From Clostridia bacterium (GTDB lineage: Bacteria > Bacillota > Clostridia > Oscillospirales > CAG-272), in the NCBI GenBank assembly GCA_017453245.1, contig JAFTKM010000007.1, positions 186,001-250,000 of the forward strand: a stretch of DNA of 64,000 nucleotides, in the 5' to 3' direction. Below the pieces are notes generated by a model. It did no database searches. It saw only the letters and a list, made by a program, of their open reading frames with translations, and was not told where the DNA came from. The position numbers and the translations under genes were made by a program. Of the stretch, positions 21,787 through 29,315 are shown one piece after another (positions within the stretch are counted from its first letter, which is position 1; every line of letters begins with the position of its first letter).

Positions 21787-22947
21787 TCAGTTACCCGAGT
21801 AGTCCATTCTTACGGGAACAATAACGTAGCAGTAGCTGAAATCGTCGCTCTCCTCAACCGCCTCAATAGTGATGGCCTGGTTGGGATTCTTGAGCTTAAC
21901 GTAGAGATTTTCACCCTCTGCAACCTTTACGGAATCAATGAGGAAGCGGCAGTTGAAGCCGATCTCAATATCATCACCCTCGTGTACGCAGTCCATCTCA
22001 TCGTTTACACAGCCGTATACGGAGGTGGAGGTAAGGGAGAGCTGCTGATCCTTGACCGACAGCTTAACGTAGCTCTTGCCGCTGCCCTGTATCTTTTCCT
22101 CAGCGATGATATTCGCTCTTTCAAGACCGGAGAGGAGTCTGTCTCTGTCTATGTTTACGATAATACCGTTATCGCGGGGGATCATTCTGTTGTAGTCGAT
22201 GTATTCGCTGTCTATCGTTCTGGTGAAGAAGATAACGTCACCCTTGTTTACGATAGCGTGCTTTCTGGAGAGATATACCTTTACCGTCTCGTCATCACCG
22301 TCGCTGAGTATCTTGGAGAGCTCGCTGAGAGCGTGACCGGGAATGATGAAGGAGTAGCTGATGCCGCTCTGTCCGTTCACGGAAGCAATATCACACCTTA
22401 CGTTACACTTGGAGAGACGGTAGCTGTCGCAGGAAACGACCTCCATGCCACCCTCGTTGATCTTGAAGAACGCGCCGCAGAGCATAGGTCTCTTATCCTG
22501 GTCCGCGATGGAGTGAGCAACCTTGCTGATCATCTTGCGCATGGTCTCAGCGGAAACAGTGAAGCCGTTATCAGTGATGAGGTCGGGGAGGTTAGGGAAG
22601 TCCTCGCCCTTGAGCGCGAACATAGAGAAGGAAGCCTTACCGGAGGTGATCTCACAGTTGAGCTTATCGTTTACGTCAATGGTGATGTCGTCATCGGGAA
22701 GAACTCTCACGGTCTGGTAAAGACGCTGAGCGTTGATGATGAAGCGGCCGGTCCTCTCGATCTCTACGGGCTCGATGCTTGCTCTGAAGCCCTTGTTCAT
22801 ATCATAGGTCGAGATCTGTATTTTTCCGTTATCGAGCGTCTCGATGAGCACACCCTCGATCGCGGTGATGGTATTTTTATTGGATACCGTACCCATCGCG
22901 GGTACAAGCACGCGCATAAAATCTGATTTATGTACGGTAAATTTCAT
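21787..22947 (-). CDS. dnaN: DNA polymerase III beta subunit (sliding clamp)
   Basis: Ring-forming processivity clamp. Seen: three tandem clamp folds over 386 residues, starting MKFTVHKSDFMRVL and ending YCYVIVPVRM, the conserved C-terminal clamp end followed by a short DYSGN extension. GGAGAATATC precedes the ATG. It is separated from dnaA by a 355-bp spacer with DnaA-box-like sequences and followed directly by recF. Confidence 0.97.
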   Translation of the reverse strand: MKFTVHKSDFMRVLVPAMGTVSNKNTITAIEGVLIETLDNGKIQISTYDMNKGFRASIEPVEIERTGRFIINAQRLYQTVRVLPDDDITIDVNDKLNCEITSGKASFSMFALKGEDFPNLPDLITDNGFTVSAETMRKMISKVAHSIADQDKRPMLCGAFFKINEGGMEVVSCDSYRLSKCNVRCDIASVNGQSGISYSFIIPGHALSELSKILSDGDDETVKVYLSRKHAIVNKGDVIFFTRTIDSEYIDYNRMIPRDNGIIVNIDRDRLLSGLERANIIAEEKIQGSGKSYVKLSVKDQQLSLTSTSVYGCVNDEMDCVHEGDDIEIGFNCRFLIDSVKVAEGENLYVKLKNPNQAITIEAVEESDDFSYCYVIVPVRMDYSGN

Positions 22948-23302
22948 GATATTCTCCTGTTGTAGTTACGTTTTTCCGCAGTGGGCGCAGAACCCTTTTG
23001 CGGTTACCGATGGGAGCGGGAAGCTGTACTCGCCGCCTGTCGGCGAAAATCTCACGAAGGTGAGATAAAGAAGGAAGGATTATATTAAGGTTGTAATTGT
23101 TGTGGTTATAAGGGGTGTTGAAAATGTGAAAAACTCGAAAAACCCAGACGCCGTCTGACTTTTTTGCCCGATTTTTTTCAACACAGGATAAAATTTCTGC
23201 TGTTGAATCTGTTGTTGAATGTTTTCAACCGATTTTTCCACATCTGACAAACCTCTCATCAACACAAAGTTTTCAACATATCAACATTTCGATGTGGAAA
23301 AC
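22948..23302. other. oriC: dnaA-dnaN spacer, candidate oriC
   Basis: 355-bp gene-free spacer. It contains TTTTCCACA at 23234-23242 and inverted at 23293-23301, plus one-mismatch relatives TTTTCAACA at 23175-23183, 23270-23278, inverted at 23116-23124, and TTTTCAACC at 23222-23230. AT-rich runs (GATTTTTTT, ATCAACATTT) lie between them. This density of DnaA-box-like 9-mers between dnaA and dnaN fits a clostridial origin. An unwinding element has not been located. Confidence 0.6.
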
Positions 23303-24724
23303 TTACTGACCTTTGATCTCCTTGATAAGTCTGTTTATCTCGATTTCGTAGTTGTTTACGGTCTTTATATTCTTTTCAACCTTATCAACAGAGGAAATAA
23401 CGGTAGAGTAATCTCTGCCGAAGATTGCGCCGATCTCCTTGAGAGTGAGCTCGGTAAACTGCTTGATAAGGTAGATCGCAACGTGACGTGCGTTTGCGAC
23501 GGTGTCCGTTCTCTTTTTGGACTTCATCTGGTCGATCGGGACTCCGTACGCGCGGCTTACAGATGAAAGTATCTTCTCGATAAGCGCGTCTGTGGGGATA
23601 TTGCCGGGGTCGATGATAGAGATGACCTCGTCGATCTTTTCCTTGGTTACCTCAGCGGAGGTGAGGGAATAGACCGCGTAGATCCTCTTGAGCACGCCCT
23701 CGATCTGTCTTATGTTGTTCTGAAGTCTTTCCGCCATATACTCTACAAGGTCGTTGGAGACCGAGAGTCCCATAGCGTCAGCCTTCTGCTTTATAATAGC
23801 TATTCTGAGCTCAAAGCTCGGGGGCTGAACGTCTGCGAGAAGTCCGCCCTCAAATCTTGTGCGGAGTCTGTCCTCAAGAGGCTTTATCTCCTTGGGAGGA
23901 CGGTCGGAGGTGAGAATTATCTGCTTATCCGACTCGTAAAGGGCAGAGAAGGTGTGGAAGAACTCCTCCTGAGTCTGCTCCTTACCCGCGAGGAACTGTA
24001 TATCGTCGATAAGAAGAACGTCGCAGGAGCGGTACTTTTCCTTAAACGCTGTTGTCGAGCCGTTTCTGATGGCGCGGATGAGCTCTTCAAGGAAGGATTC
24101 GCACTTCTTGTAGACAATGTTGATACCGGGGTGATTCTTCTTCATGTGGTTGATAACCGCATAGAGAAGGTGGGTTTTACCAAGACCGGAGTTTCCGTAG
24201 ATAAATAAGGGGTTGTATGTATTAGGCTCGTTTGCTACCGCATAGCAGGCGGCCTTTGCAAACTTGTTGGACGAACCCTCTACGAAGTTTTCGAAGGTGT
24301 AGTCGTCAAGCAAAGTTCTTTTGTTTGAGGGGGAGCTGATGCTCTCTGTGATTATTTTTTCCTCCTCGTCATCCTCGTCCTTATTGCTTATTGGCTCCTT
24401 TACCGCCTCAAAGTAGGGGGCGATGGTGGGAGCGGTGCCGTTATTGCTCTTAGGAGAGGGATTCTTGAATTCCTCGTCCGTGAGCACGCTGATCTCAAGA
24501 GGGAAGCCGATAGCCTCCTCGAGACTTTCCGCAATAAGCTTCTGATACTTTGTCGAGAGTATATTTTTCTTTATCGCCGACGGGGTGGTGAAGACCGCCT
24601 TGTCATCGGTGAGTGAAGCAAGCTTGAACTCGTTGAACCAAAGGTTGAAGATGGAGAGAGATGAACTCATCTTTTGCTCTATAAGAGAGAGGAGTATGTC
24701 GGAGATGCTTGAAAGCTCATCCAT
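23303..24724 (-). CDS. dnaA: Chromosomal replication initiator DnaA
   Basis: AAA+ initiator that binds DnaA boxes and opens oriC. Seen: N-terminal domain I, an acidic variable linker (NKDEDDEEEK), Walker A GNSGLGKT at residues 177-184, Walker B VLLIDDIQF, sensor motifs (ILTSDRPPKEI) and C-terminal domain IV. The DNA-contact signature reads GRDYSTVISS, with Tyr where GRDHST is usual. 473 residues. AAAGGA lies 10 bases before the ATG. First gene of the dnaA-dnaN-recF-remB-gyrB-gyrA series. Confidence 0.98.
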   Translation of the reverse strand: MDELSSISDILLSLIEQKMSSSLSIFNLWFNEFKLASLTDDKAVFTTPSAIKKNILSTKYQKLIAESLEEAIGFPLEISVLTDEEFKNPSPKSNNGTAPTIAPYFEAVKEPISNKDEDDEEEKIITESISSPSNKRTLLDDYTFENFVEGSSNKFAKAACYAVANEPNTYNPLFIYGNSGLGKTHLLYAVINHMKKNHPGINIVYKKCESFLEELIRAIRNGSTTAFKEKYRSCDVLLIDDIQFLAGKEQTQEEFFHTFSALYESDKQIILTSDRPPKEIKPLEDRLRTRFEGGLLADVQPPSFELRIAIIKQKADAMGLSVSNDLVEYMAERLQNNIRQIEGVLKRIYAVYSLTSAEVTKEKIDEVISIIDPGNIPTDALIEKILSSVSRAYGVPIDQMKSKKRTDTVANARHVAIYLIKQFTELTLKEIGAIFGRDYSTVISSVDKVEKNIKTVNNYEIEINRLIKEIKGQ

Positions 24725-24822
24725 ATTTCGTCATCCTTTCTTTTTGATGGGAGAGGGAGAAAATCCCTCGCCTGCGGGTAATTATTACGCTGCGCGCGTA
24801 TTAATTATAGCTTTGTGCCCCT

Positions 24823-24851
24823 ATTATAACATATAAATATTTAAAAAGCAA
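24823..24851 (-). promoter_or_regulatory. dnaA promoter
   Basis: On minus: TTGCTT (24846-24851), 17-bp spacer, TATAAT (24823-24828), about 100 bp upstream of dnaA. Confidence 0.75.
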
Positions 24852-24893
24852 TAACCAAGAGAAAAAAAGTCAAAAAAGAGGGGAGAAATGTGT

Positions 24894-25100
24894 AGTGAAG
24901 TTCGGGTGTTGCCCGAGTGAAGTTAACTCTCCAAGGTTCGTAGTGAAGTTGTGCTACCGCACAGTGAAGTTGACTCGCAAAAGCTCGCAGTGGATTGTTT
25001 TGGAATGTAAAATTCACTTGCGCCCTCCGGGGCGCAAACTTCACTCACAAAGTGAACTTCACTATTCGCAAGAATAACTTCACTGCGTAGCAACTTCACT
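24894..25100. repeat. Hairpin array B, constant word AGTGAAGTT / AACTTCACT
   Basis: Left half carries four copies of AGTGAAGTT separated by hairpins such as CGGG-N5-CCCG and GTGC-N4-GCAC. The right half carries four copies of the reverse complement AACTTCACT separated by CAC-aaa-GTG, ATTC-N4-GAAT and GC-gta-GC; a GCGCCC/GGGCGC-type hairpin marks the centre. The array ends at the base before the spoVAE stop codon and occupies most of the dnaA-spoVAE gap. Confidence 0.88.
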
Positions 25101-25472
25101 TCATAATCTTTTCGCTTTTCCTTTTGTAAAAAGCGAAAAAACAAGTCCCGAGACGAGAGCTACGGTGATTCCGGTTGCCGTGGCGCTAAGACCTCCCGAG
25201 AAGGCGCCGAGAAGTCCTTCCTTTTCGACCGCCTCCCTGACTCCCCGTCCGATCGATGCGCCAAAGCCGATAAGAGGAGTTGATACTCCCGCGCCGAATA
25301 TTTCAAAGAGTGGGTCATACGCGCCCACGCCGTATATGAGCACGCCCGAGCACACGTATGCGACGAGTATGCGCGCGGGTGTGAGATTGGTGAGGTCTAT
25401 GAGAAGCTGAGCTATGACCGAGAGAAAGCCGCCCGCGACAAATGCGAGTAAAAGATGGGTGTATTCCGACAT
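25101..25472 (-). CDS. spoVAE: Stage V sporulation protein AE
   Basis: 123-residue membrane protein of the SpoVA channel, which moves calcium-dipicolinic acid into the forespore and out during germination. Seen: about four hydrophobic segments (LLLAFVAGGFLSVIAQLLI, ILVAYVCSGVLIYGVG, AFSGGLSATATGITVALVSG) and the family-typical STPLIGFGASIGRGV. Last gene of spoVAC-spoVAD-spoVAE. Its stop TGA runs directly into the constant word of hairpin array B. Confidence 0.92.
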   Translation of the reverse strand: MSEYTHLLLAFVAGGFLSVIAQLLIDLTNLTPARILVAYVCSGVLIYGVGAYDPLFEIFGAGVSTPLIGFGASIGRGVREAVEKEGLLGAFSGGLSATATGITVALVSGLVFSLFTKGKAKRL

Positions 25473-25561
25473 ATTAACATTCCTTTTTTGTTCTCGTTCA
25501 GAAAATGAACGTATTCTGCTTGAAAGGGTATATTGAGCTAAGGATCATAACACGATAAAAA

Positions 25562-26587
25562 TTAATCCGCGCTTGAGTGAATGTGAATTACGGGCGCGAT
25601 GCCCTTGATGGTGTTTCCCTGAAGGACAGATGACGGAGACATCAGCGCGCCGGTGGAGAGAAAGAGAATATCGCGTATCTCACCCTCCTCGAGTCTTGGG
25701 AGAAAGTAGCTTGCCAGAACCGATGCCGACGTGCCGCAGCCCGAAGCTCCCGCGTGGACGTCCTGCCTTTTTGCGTCGTACAGCAGATTACCGCAATCCA
25801 GGTGCTTGCCTGCCGCGGAGGGCAGACGCTCCTCGAGAATCGCGCGGAGGATAGAAGTGCCGACCTTGCCGAGGTCTCCCGTTACGATATAGTCAAAGTC
25901 GCGCGGCTTGAGCTCGCTTTCCTTGAAGTATTCGATAATGCTCTCCGCCGCCGCAAAGGACATTGCCGCGCCCATATTAGAGCCGTCGGCTGTCGCGCCG
26001 TCAACTATCCTTCCTATCATAAAGTCGGAGATTGCGACGTTTGATAACTTAGCGTTTTTTATCAGTTCTTCATCGCTTGTCAAGACGAATGAGCCCGCCG
26101 CGGTCGAGGTCCACTGAGCAGAGGGAGAGCGCTGACCGCCATATTCAAGAGGAGTGCGGAATTGCCTTTCCGCCGCGGAGTTGTGAGAGGTAGTGACACA
26201 CGCGCCCGTTGTTACAGCGCCCGACTCTATCATTGATGAGAGAATAAGCAGAGCCTCGGTGCAGGTTGAGCACGCGCCGTATATACCGAGGAAGGGCGCG
26301 CCGAAGGAGTCGAGACCAACCGAGCTTGCGACACATTGATTCTGTAAATCGCCCGCCACAAGAAGCTCAAGAGTCTCGTGCGAGAGCGAGCATTTAGACA
26401 AGGCGAGGTTAAGGGCGCATCTGCCCATCTCGCCCTCGGACATTTCCCAGGTTTTCTGTCCGAAGGTGTCACTTTCATCGCATAGATCAAAAGCCTCTCC
26501 GAGAGGTCCGTTTTTCTCCTCATATCCGCCTACCGCGCACCAGGAAATAAAGCGCGGGGGAGTGTCGAGTTTTTTAATTCTTTTCAT
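25562..26587 (-). CDS. spoVAD: Stage V sporulation protein AD
   Basis: 341 residues with a thiolase-like fold; the soluble SpoVA component that binds dipicolinic acid. Seen: GIYGACSTCTEALLILSSM resembling the thiolase nucleophile region, the paired ATGACVTTSHNSAAERQFR, and a glycine-rich C-terminal HAGASGCGTSASVLASYFL. Normal length. It lies between spoVAC (145-bp gap) and spoVAE (89-bp gap). Confidence 0.94.
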   Translation of the reverse strand: MKRIKKLDTPPRFISWCAVGGYEEKNGPLGEAFDLCDESDTFGQKTWEMSEGEMGRCALNLALSKCSLSHETLELLVAGDLQNQCVASSVGLDSFGAPFLGIYGACSTCTEALLILSSMIESGAVTTGACVTTSHNSAAERQFRTPLEYGGQRSPSAQWTSTAAGSFVLTSDEELIKNAKLSNVAISDFMIGRIVDGATADGSNMGAAMSFAAAESIIEYFKESELKPRDFDYIVTGDLGKVGTSILRAILEERLPSAAGKHLDCGNLLYDAKRQDVHAGASGCGTSASVLASYFLPRLEEGEIRDILFLSTGALMSPSSVLQGNTIKGIAPVIHIHSSAD

Positions 26588-26732
26588 ATACTTAATGTAA
26601 ACCTTTGGTTAAAATTACTCTTTGTTTTTAAGACAATGCTTGTTTGCACAAATCTCTAATTTTTGTTTACTGAAAATGAAAATAAATATATACACCGCTA
26701 AGTAAATTAAACTTAACGTGAATAAGATATTT

Positions 26733-27185
26733 CTACCTTATTATATATAAATATATAAAGTAAATAATTCCATACAAAACTCCCGAGGCGATTCCATAGA
26801 GAATTACAGGTCCCGCAACGGTGAAAATTTTGGCTCCGACACCGAGTATGAGACCTTCGCTTTTAGCGTCCAGAGCCTGCGAGGTCACCGAGTTTGAAAA
26901 GCCGGTTATAGGCACTAAGGTTCCCGCTCCCGCGTACCGCGCGATACGGTCGAAAAGTCCGAGAGCCGTGAGCAGGGAAGCGAGCAGAATAAGCGTTACT
27001 CCAACTAAGGTCAGCGCGTCCTTTTCGCTCATTCCAAAATAAATATATGCCTCACGCAAAAGCTCCGCGCCAAGAGAAATAAGTCCGCCGAAAATAAAAG
27101 CGAGGAGGGTGTTTTTTAAAACCTTGGTTTTCGGTGTGAATTTCTTTATGATTTCCTTCTTACCTTCATTTGTGTATATATCCAT
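26733..27185 (-). CDS. spoVAC: Stage V sporulation protein AC
   Basis: 150-residue integral membrane protein, the mechanosensitive-like pore component of SpoVA. Seen: hydrophobic segments (LLAFIFGGLISLGAELL, LTLVGVTLILLASLLTALG, VAGPVILYGIASGVLYGI) and the family loop GAGTLVPITGFSNSVTSQA. AAGGAG precedes the ATG. First gene of the operon. A weak forespore-sigma-like pair (GAATA at 27230-27234, AATAATA at 27206-27212, spacing 17, minus strand) lies upstream but would leave a very short leader. Confidence 0.93.
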   Translation of the reverse strand: MDIYTNEGKKEIIKKFTPKTKVLKNTLLAFIFGGLISLGAELLREAYIYFGMSEKDALTLVGVTLILLASLLTALGLFDRIARYAGAGTLVPITGFSNSVTSQALDAKSEGLILGVGAKIFTVAGPVILYGIASGVLYGIIYFIYLYIIR

Positions 27186-27236
27186 TGATTATCTCCTTTT
27201 TTATTTATTATTTGTCATATTTTCTTCTATATTCGG

Positions 27237-27265
27237 TTGATTTTTTGAAAAATGTGTGTTAAAAT
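27237..27265 (+). promoter_or_regulatory. Promoter of the small membrane protein
   Basis: TTGATT (27237-27242), 17-bp spacer, TAAAAT (27260-27265), in the divergent region opposite spoVAC. Confidence 0.5.
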
Positions 27266-27341
27266 ATAGTTAATATTAAGAGTTTTTGGGCTGTTTTGAT
27301 GAAAAATGACAGAAACCAAGGCGCGGATAGGAGGAAGCACA

Positions 27342-27719
27342 GTGAGCGGATTTAACAATGACTACAACGAGCGACTGCTTGGCAGCGGAACGGACGACGA
27401 GAATTTAGAAGAATTTGAGCCCGAGATGGCAAAGAATGATGAGTCCGAGGAGTATTACGAATTACCCCTTGCGATAAAGTCACGTACTCTTATCTGGGCG
27501 GTTATCTCCTTTGCGGCGGGTATTCTCTCGCTCGCGCTTTGCCCCTTCTACTACGTTGGCTTTGTGTTTGTGGCGGTGTCTGTCATCGCTTCGCTTATCT
27601 CAAGACACAACCTCGGCTTCTTTGAGAAGTACTCCATTATGGGACTTGTCTTTGGAATAATGGGCTTTGTATTCAGCGCATTCTCGCTTGTCGCGAGTAT
27701 GTTGGGTATCTTTGCGTAA
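27342..27719 (+). CDS. DUF4190-like small membrane protein
   Basis: 125 residues. A GTG start at 27342 is chosen because AGGAGG lies 7 bases before it; the upstream ATG at 27306 has no such site. An acidic N-terminal stretch (NLEEFEPEMAKNDESEEYYE) precedes two hairpin-like membrane segments (ISFAAGILSLALCPFYYVGF and MGLVFGIMGFVFSAFSLVA) in the DUF4190 style. Function unknown. Confidence 0.7.
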   Translation: MSGFNNDYNERLLGSGTDDENLEEFEPEMAKNDESEEYYELPLAIKSRTLIWAVISFAAGILSLALCPFYYVGFVFVAVSVIASLISRHNLGFFEKYSIMGLVFGIMGFVFSAFSLVASMLGIFA

Positions 27720-27726
27720 ATACATA

Positions 27727-27753
27727 AAATCCCGAGAAATGTAAACGTTTCTT
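27727..27753 (+). terminator. Terminator
   Basis: AAATCCCGAGAAA pairs with TTTCTTGGGATTT, followed by T-rich sequence. Confidence 0.85.
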
Positions 27754-27806
27754 GGGATTTTTTATATTTATATCTGATTGGTAATATTATTAGTAAGGAG
27801 GAAAAA

Positions 27807-29204
27807 ATGAAAAGTAAATTAATAATTTTATGCTTTACTTCTGTTCTGCTACTTCTTGTTATTGGATTTTCATCCTGCGAATGGATAAGGAAAAATGATT
27901 GCCGTGATGCTGATGACGATGGAATATGTGATGACTGCGGCGAGTATTTTGCAGATGGAGAGGATCTTGATTACAGTAATGAAGAAGAGCACGAGCAATT
28001 TGAATTCACTTTGAATGATGATGGAACATACACTCTTAGCGGAAATAAAAAGAAGCATCTTCCTGATGCTAAAATTCCTCACGTTTACCGTGGAAGACTT
28101 GTTACCGTTATCGGTAAGGAAGCATTCTATTTGTGCTTAAGTCTTCAAAACTTGGAAATTCCCGAAACAATAAAATACATAGACGATTACGCATTCAAAA
28201 ATTGTAATCATCTTAAATCCGTTAAAATTCCTGATAGCGTAGAGCGTGTGGGAAAGGGTGTTTTTGAAAAATGCGACATTCTTGAGAGTGTTGATTTTGG
28301 AAAAGGCTTGACTAATATAGGCGAATATATGTTCTATAAAAATGAAACTCTTATTAACGTTATTATTCCCGAAAACGTGAAAAAAATAGGAGATTACGCT
28401 TTTTATGATTGCGAGTACACGAGCATCGAAATTCCAAAAAGCTTAGAGATTATCGGTGACGGAGCTTTTTACAACTGCGATAAAATTACTAAAGTGGAAT
28501 TTTCGAATAGCTTGTATGAAATAGGAGACAAAGCTTTTACAGGATGCAATGGAATCACGAGTGTAATAATCCCCGATAGTGTGAAAAAAGTTGGAGAAAC
28601 AGCTTTTGGGGGATGTCCTGAACTTGTAGACGTTGTTATAGGTGACGGTGTTACCGATCTTGGCGAGGGTGCATTTATGTATTCTCGGAAGTTGAAAAAT
28701 GTTGTAATAGGAAAGAGCGTCACGAAAATTAAAAAAGAAACCTTTTGTGGATGCGAATCTCTTCAGGAAGTAATAATTCCATATGGCGTTACCGAAATAG
28801 GAAACAGTGCATTTCATGCTTGTGATAGTATACCTGAGATCATTATACCTGACACAGTAACTGCTATTGGAGATGACGCTTTCTTTGGTTGCAACAGTGT
28901 TCAAAATCTAAAAATAGGAAACAACGTAAAGACAATAGGAAACTACGCCTTTACGCATTGTTCCGGAATAAAAAGTATAGTGATACCGGACGGAGTTGAA
29001 AGTATTGGAGATTGGGCGTTTTCGAGTCTTAATAAGCTTGAATACGTGGTTATGCCAACCAGCATCAGGTATATTGGAAACAATACTTTTTCCGCCATTT
29101 ATTCGACGGTAATAAAATATAAGGGTACCGAAGAAGAATGGGAAAAAATAGAGAAGAAAGATCCTATATGCCTTGAAGTGATATATAACTATAACGGCGA
29201 ATAA
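27807..29204 (+). CDS. BspA-type leucine-rich-repeat lipoprotein
   Basis: 465 residues. A lipoprotein signal ends at IGFSSC (Cys24), followed by a Cys/Asp-rich motif DADDDGICDDCGEYF. The rest is LRR_5/BspA repeats of 23-24 residues, with recurring blocks such as IPDSVKKVGETAFGGCPEL and VKTIGNYAFTHCSGIKSIVI. Such proteins sit on the cell surface and mediate adhesion or recognition; the ligand is not deducible. Codon use is more A/T-rich than in alaS or the spoVA genes, suggesting separate acquisition or relaxed selection. AAGGAGG precedes the ATG. Confidence 0.92.
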   Translation: MKSKLIILCFTSVLLLLVIGFSSCEWIRKNDCRDADDDGICDDCGEYFADGEDLDYSNEEEHEQFEFTLNDDGTYTLSGNKKKHLPDAKIPHVYRGRLVTVIGKEAFYLCLSLQNLEIPETIKYIDDYAFKNCNHLKSVKIPDSVERVGKGVFEKCDILESVDFGKGLTNIGEYMFYKNETLINVIIPENVKKIGDYAFYDCEYTSIEIPKSLEIIGDGAFYNCDKITKVEFSNSLYEIGDKAFTGCNGITSVIIPDSVKKVGETAFGGCPELVDVVIGDGVTDLGEGAFMYSRKLKNVVIGKSVTKIKKETFCGCESLQEVIIPYGVTEIGNSAFHACDSIPEIIIPDTVTAIGDDAFFGCNSVQNLKIGNNVKTIGNYAFTHCSGIKSIVIPDGVESIGDWAFSSLNKLEYVVMPTSIRYIGNNTFSAIYSTVIKYKGTEEEWEKIEKKDPICLEVIYNYNGE

Positions 29205-29249
29205 ATATCAAGGTGCGAGGTAACTTAAACGTTACCCATAAAAAACAAA

Positions 29250-29286
29250 GAGGGTGAATCGGTTTTAACCGAAACACCCTTTTTGT
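29250..29286. terminator. Bidirectional terminator between the LRR gene and alaS
   Basis: AGGGTG-aat-CGGTT pairs with AACCG-aaa-CACCCT, flanked by T- and A-rich sequence. Confidence 0.85.
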
Positions 29287-29315
29287 TTTATAAATAAAAA
29301 GTATAGTTTACATTT

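Noticed and set aside
24894..25100. CRISPR array
   Set aside because: The repeats are only 7-9 bases, the intervening pieces are 7-17 bases and palindromic, and no cas genes are present.
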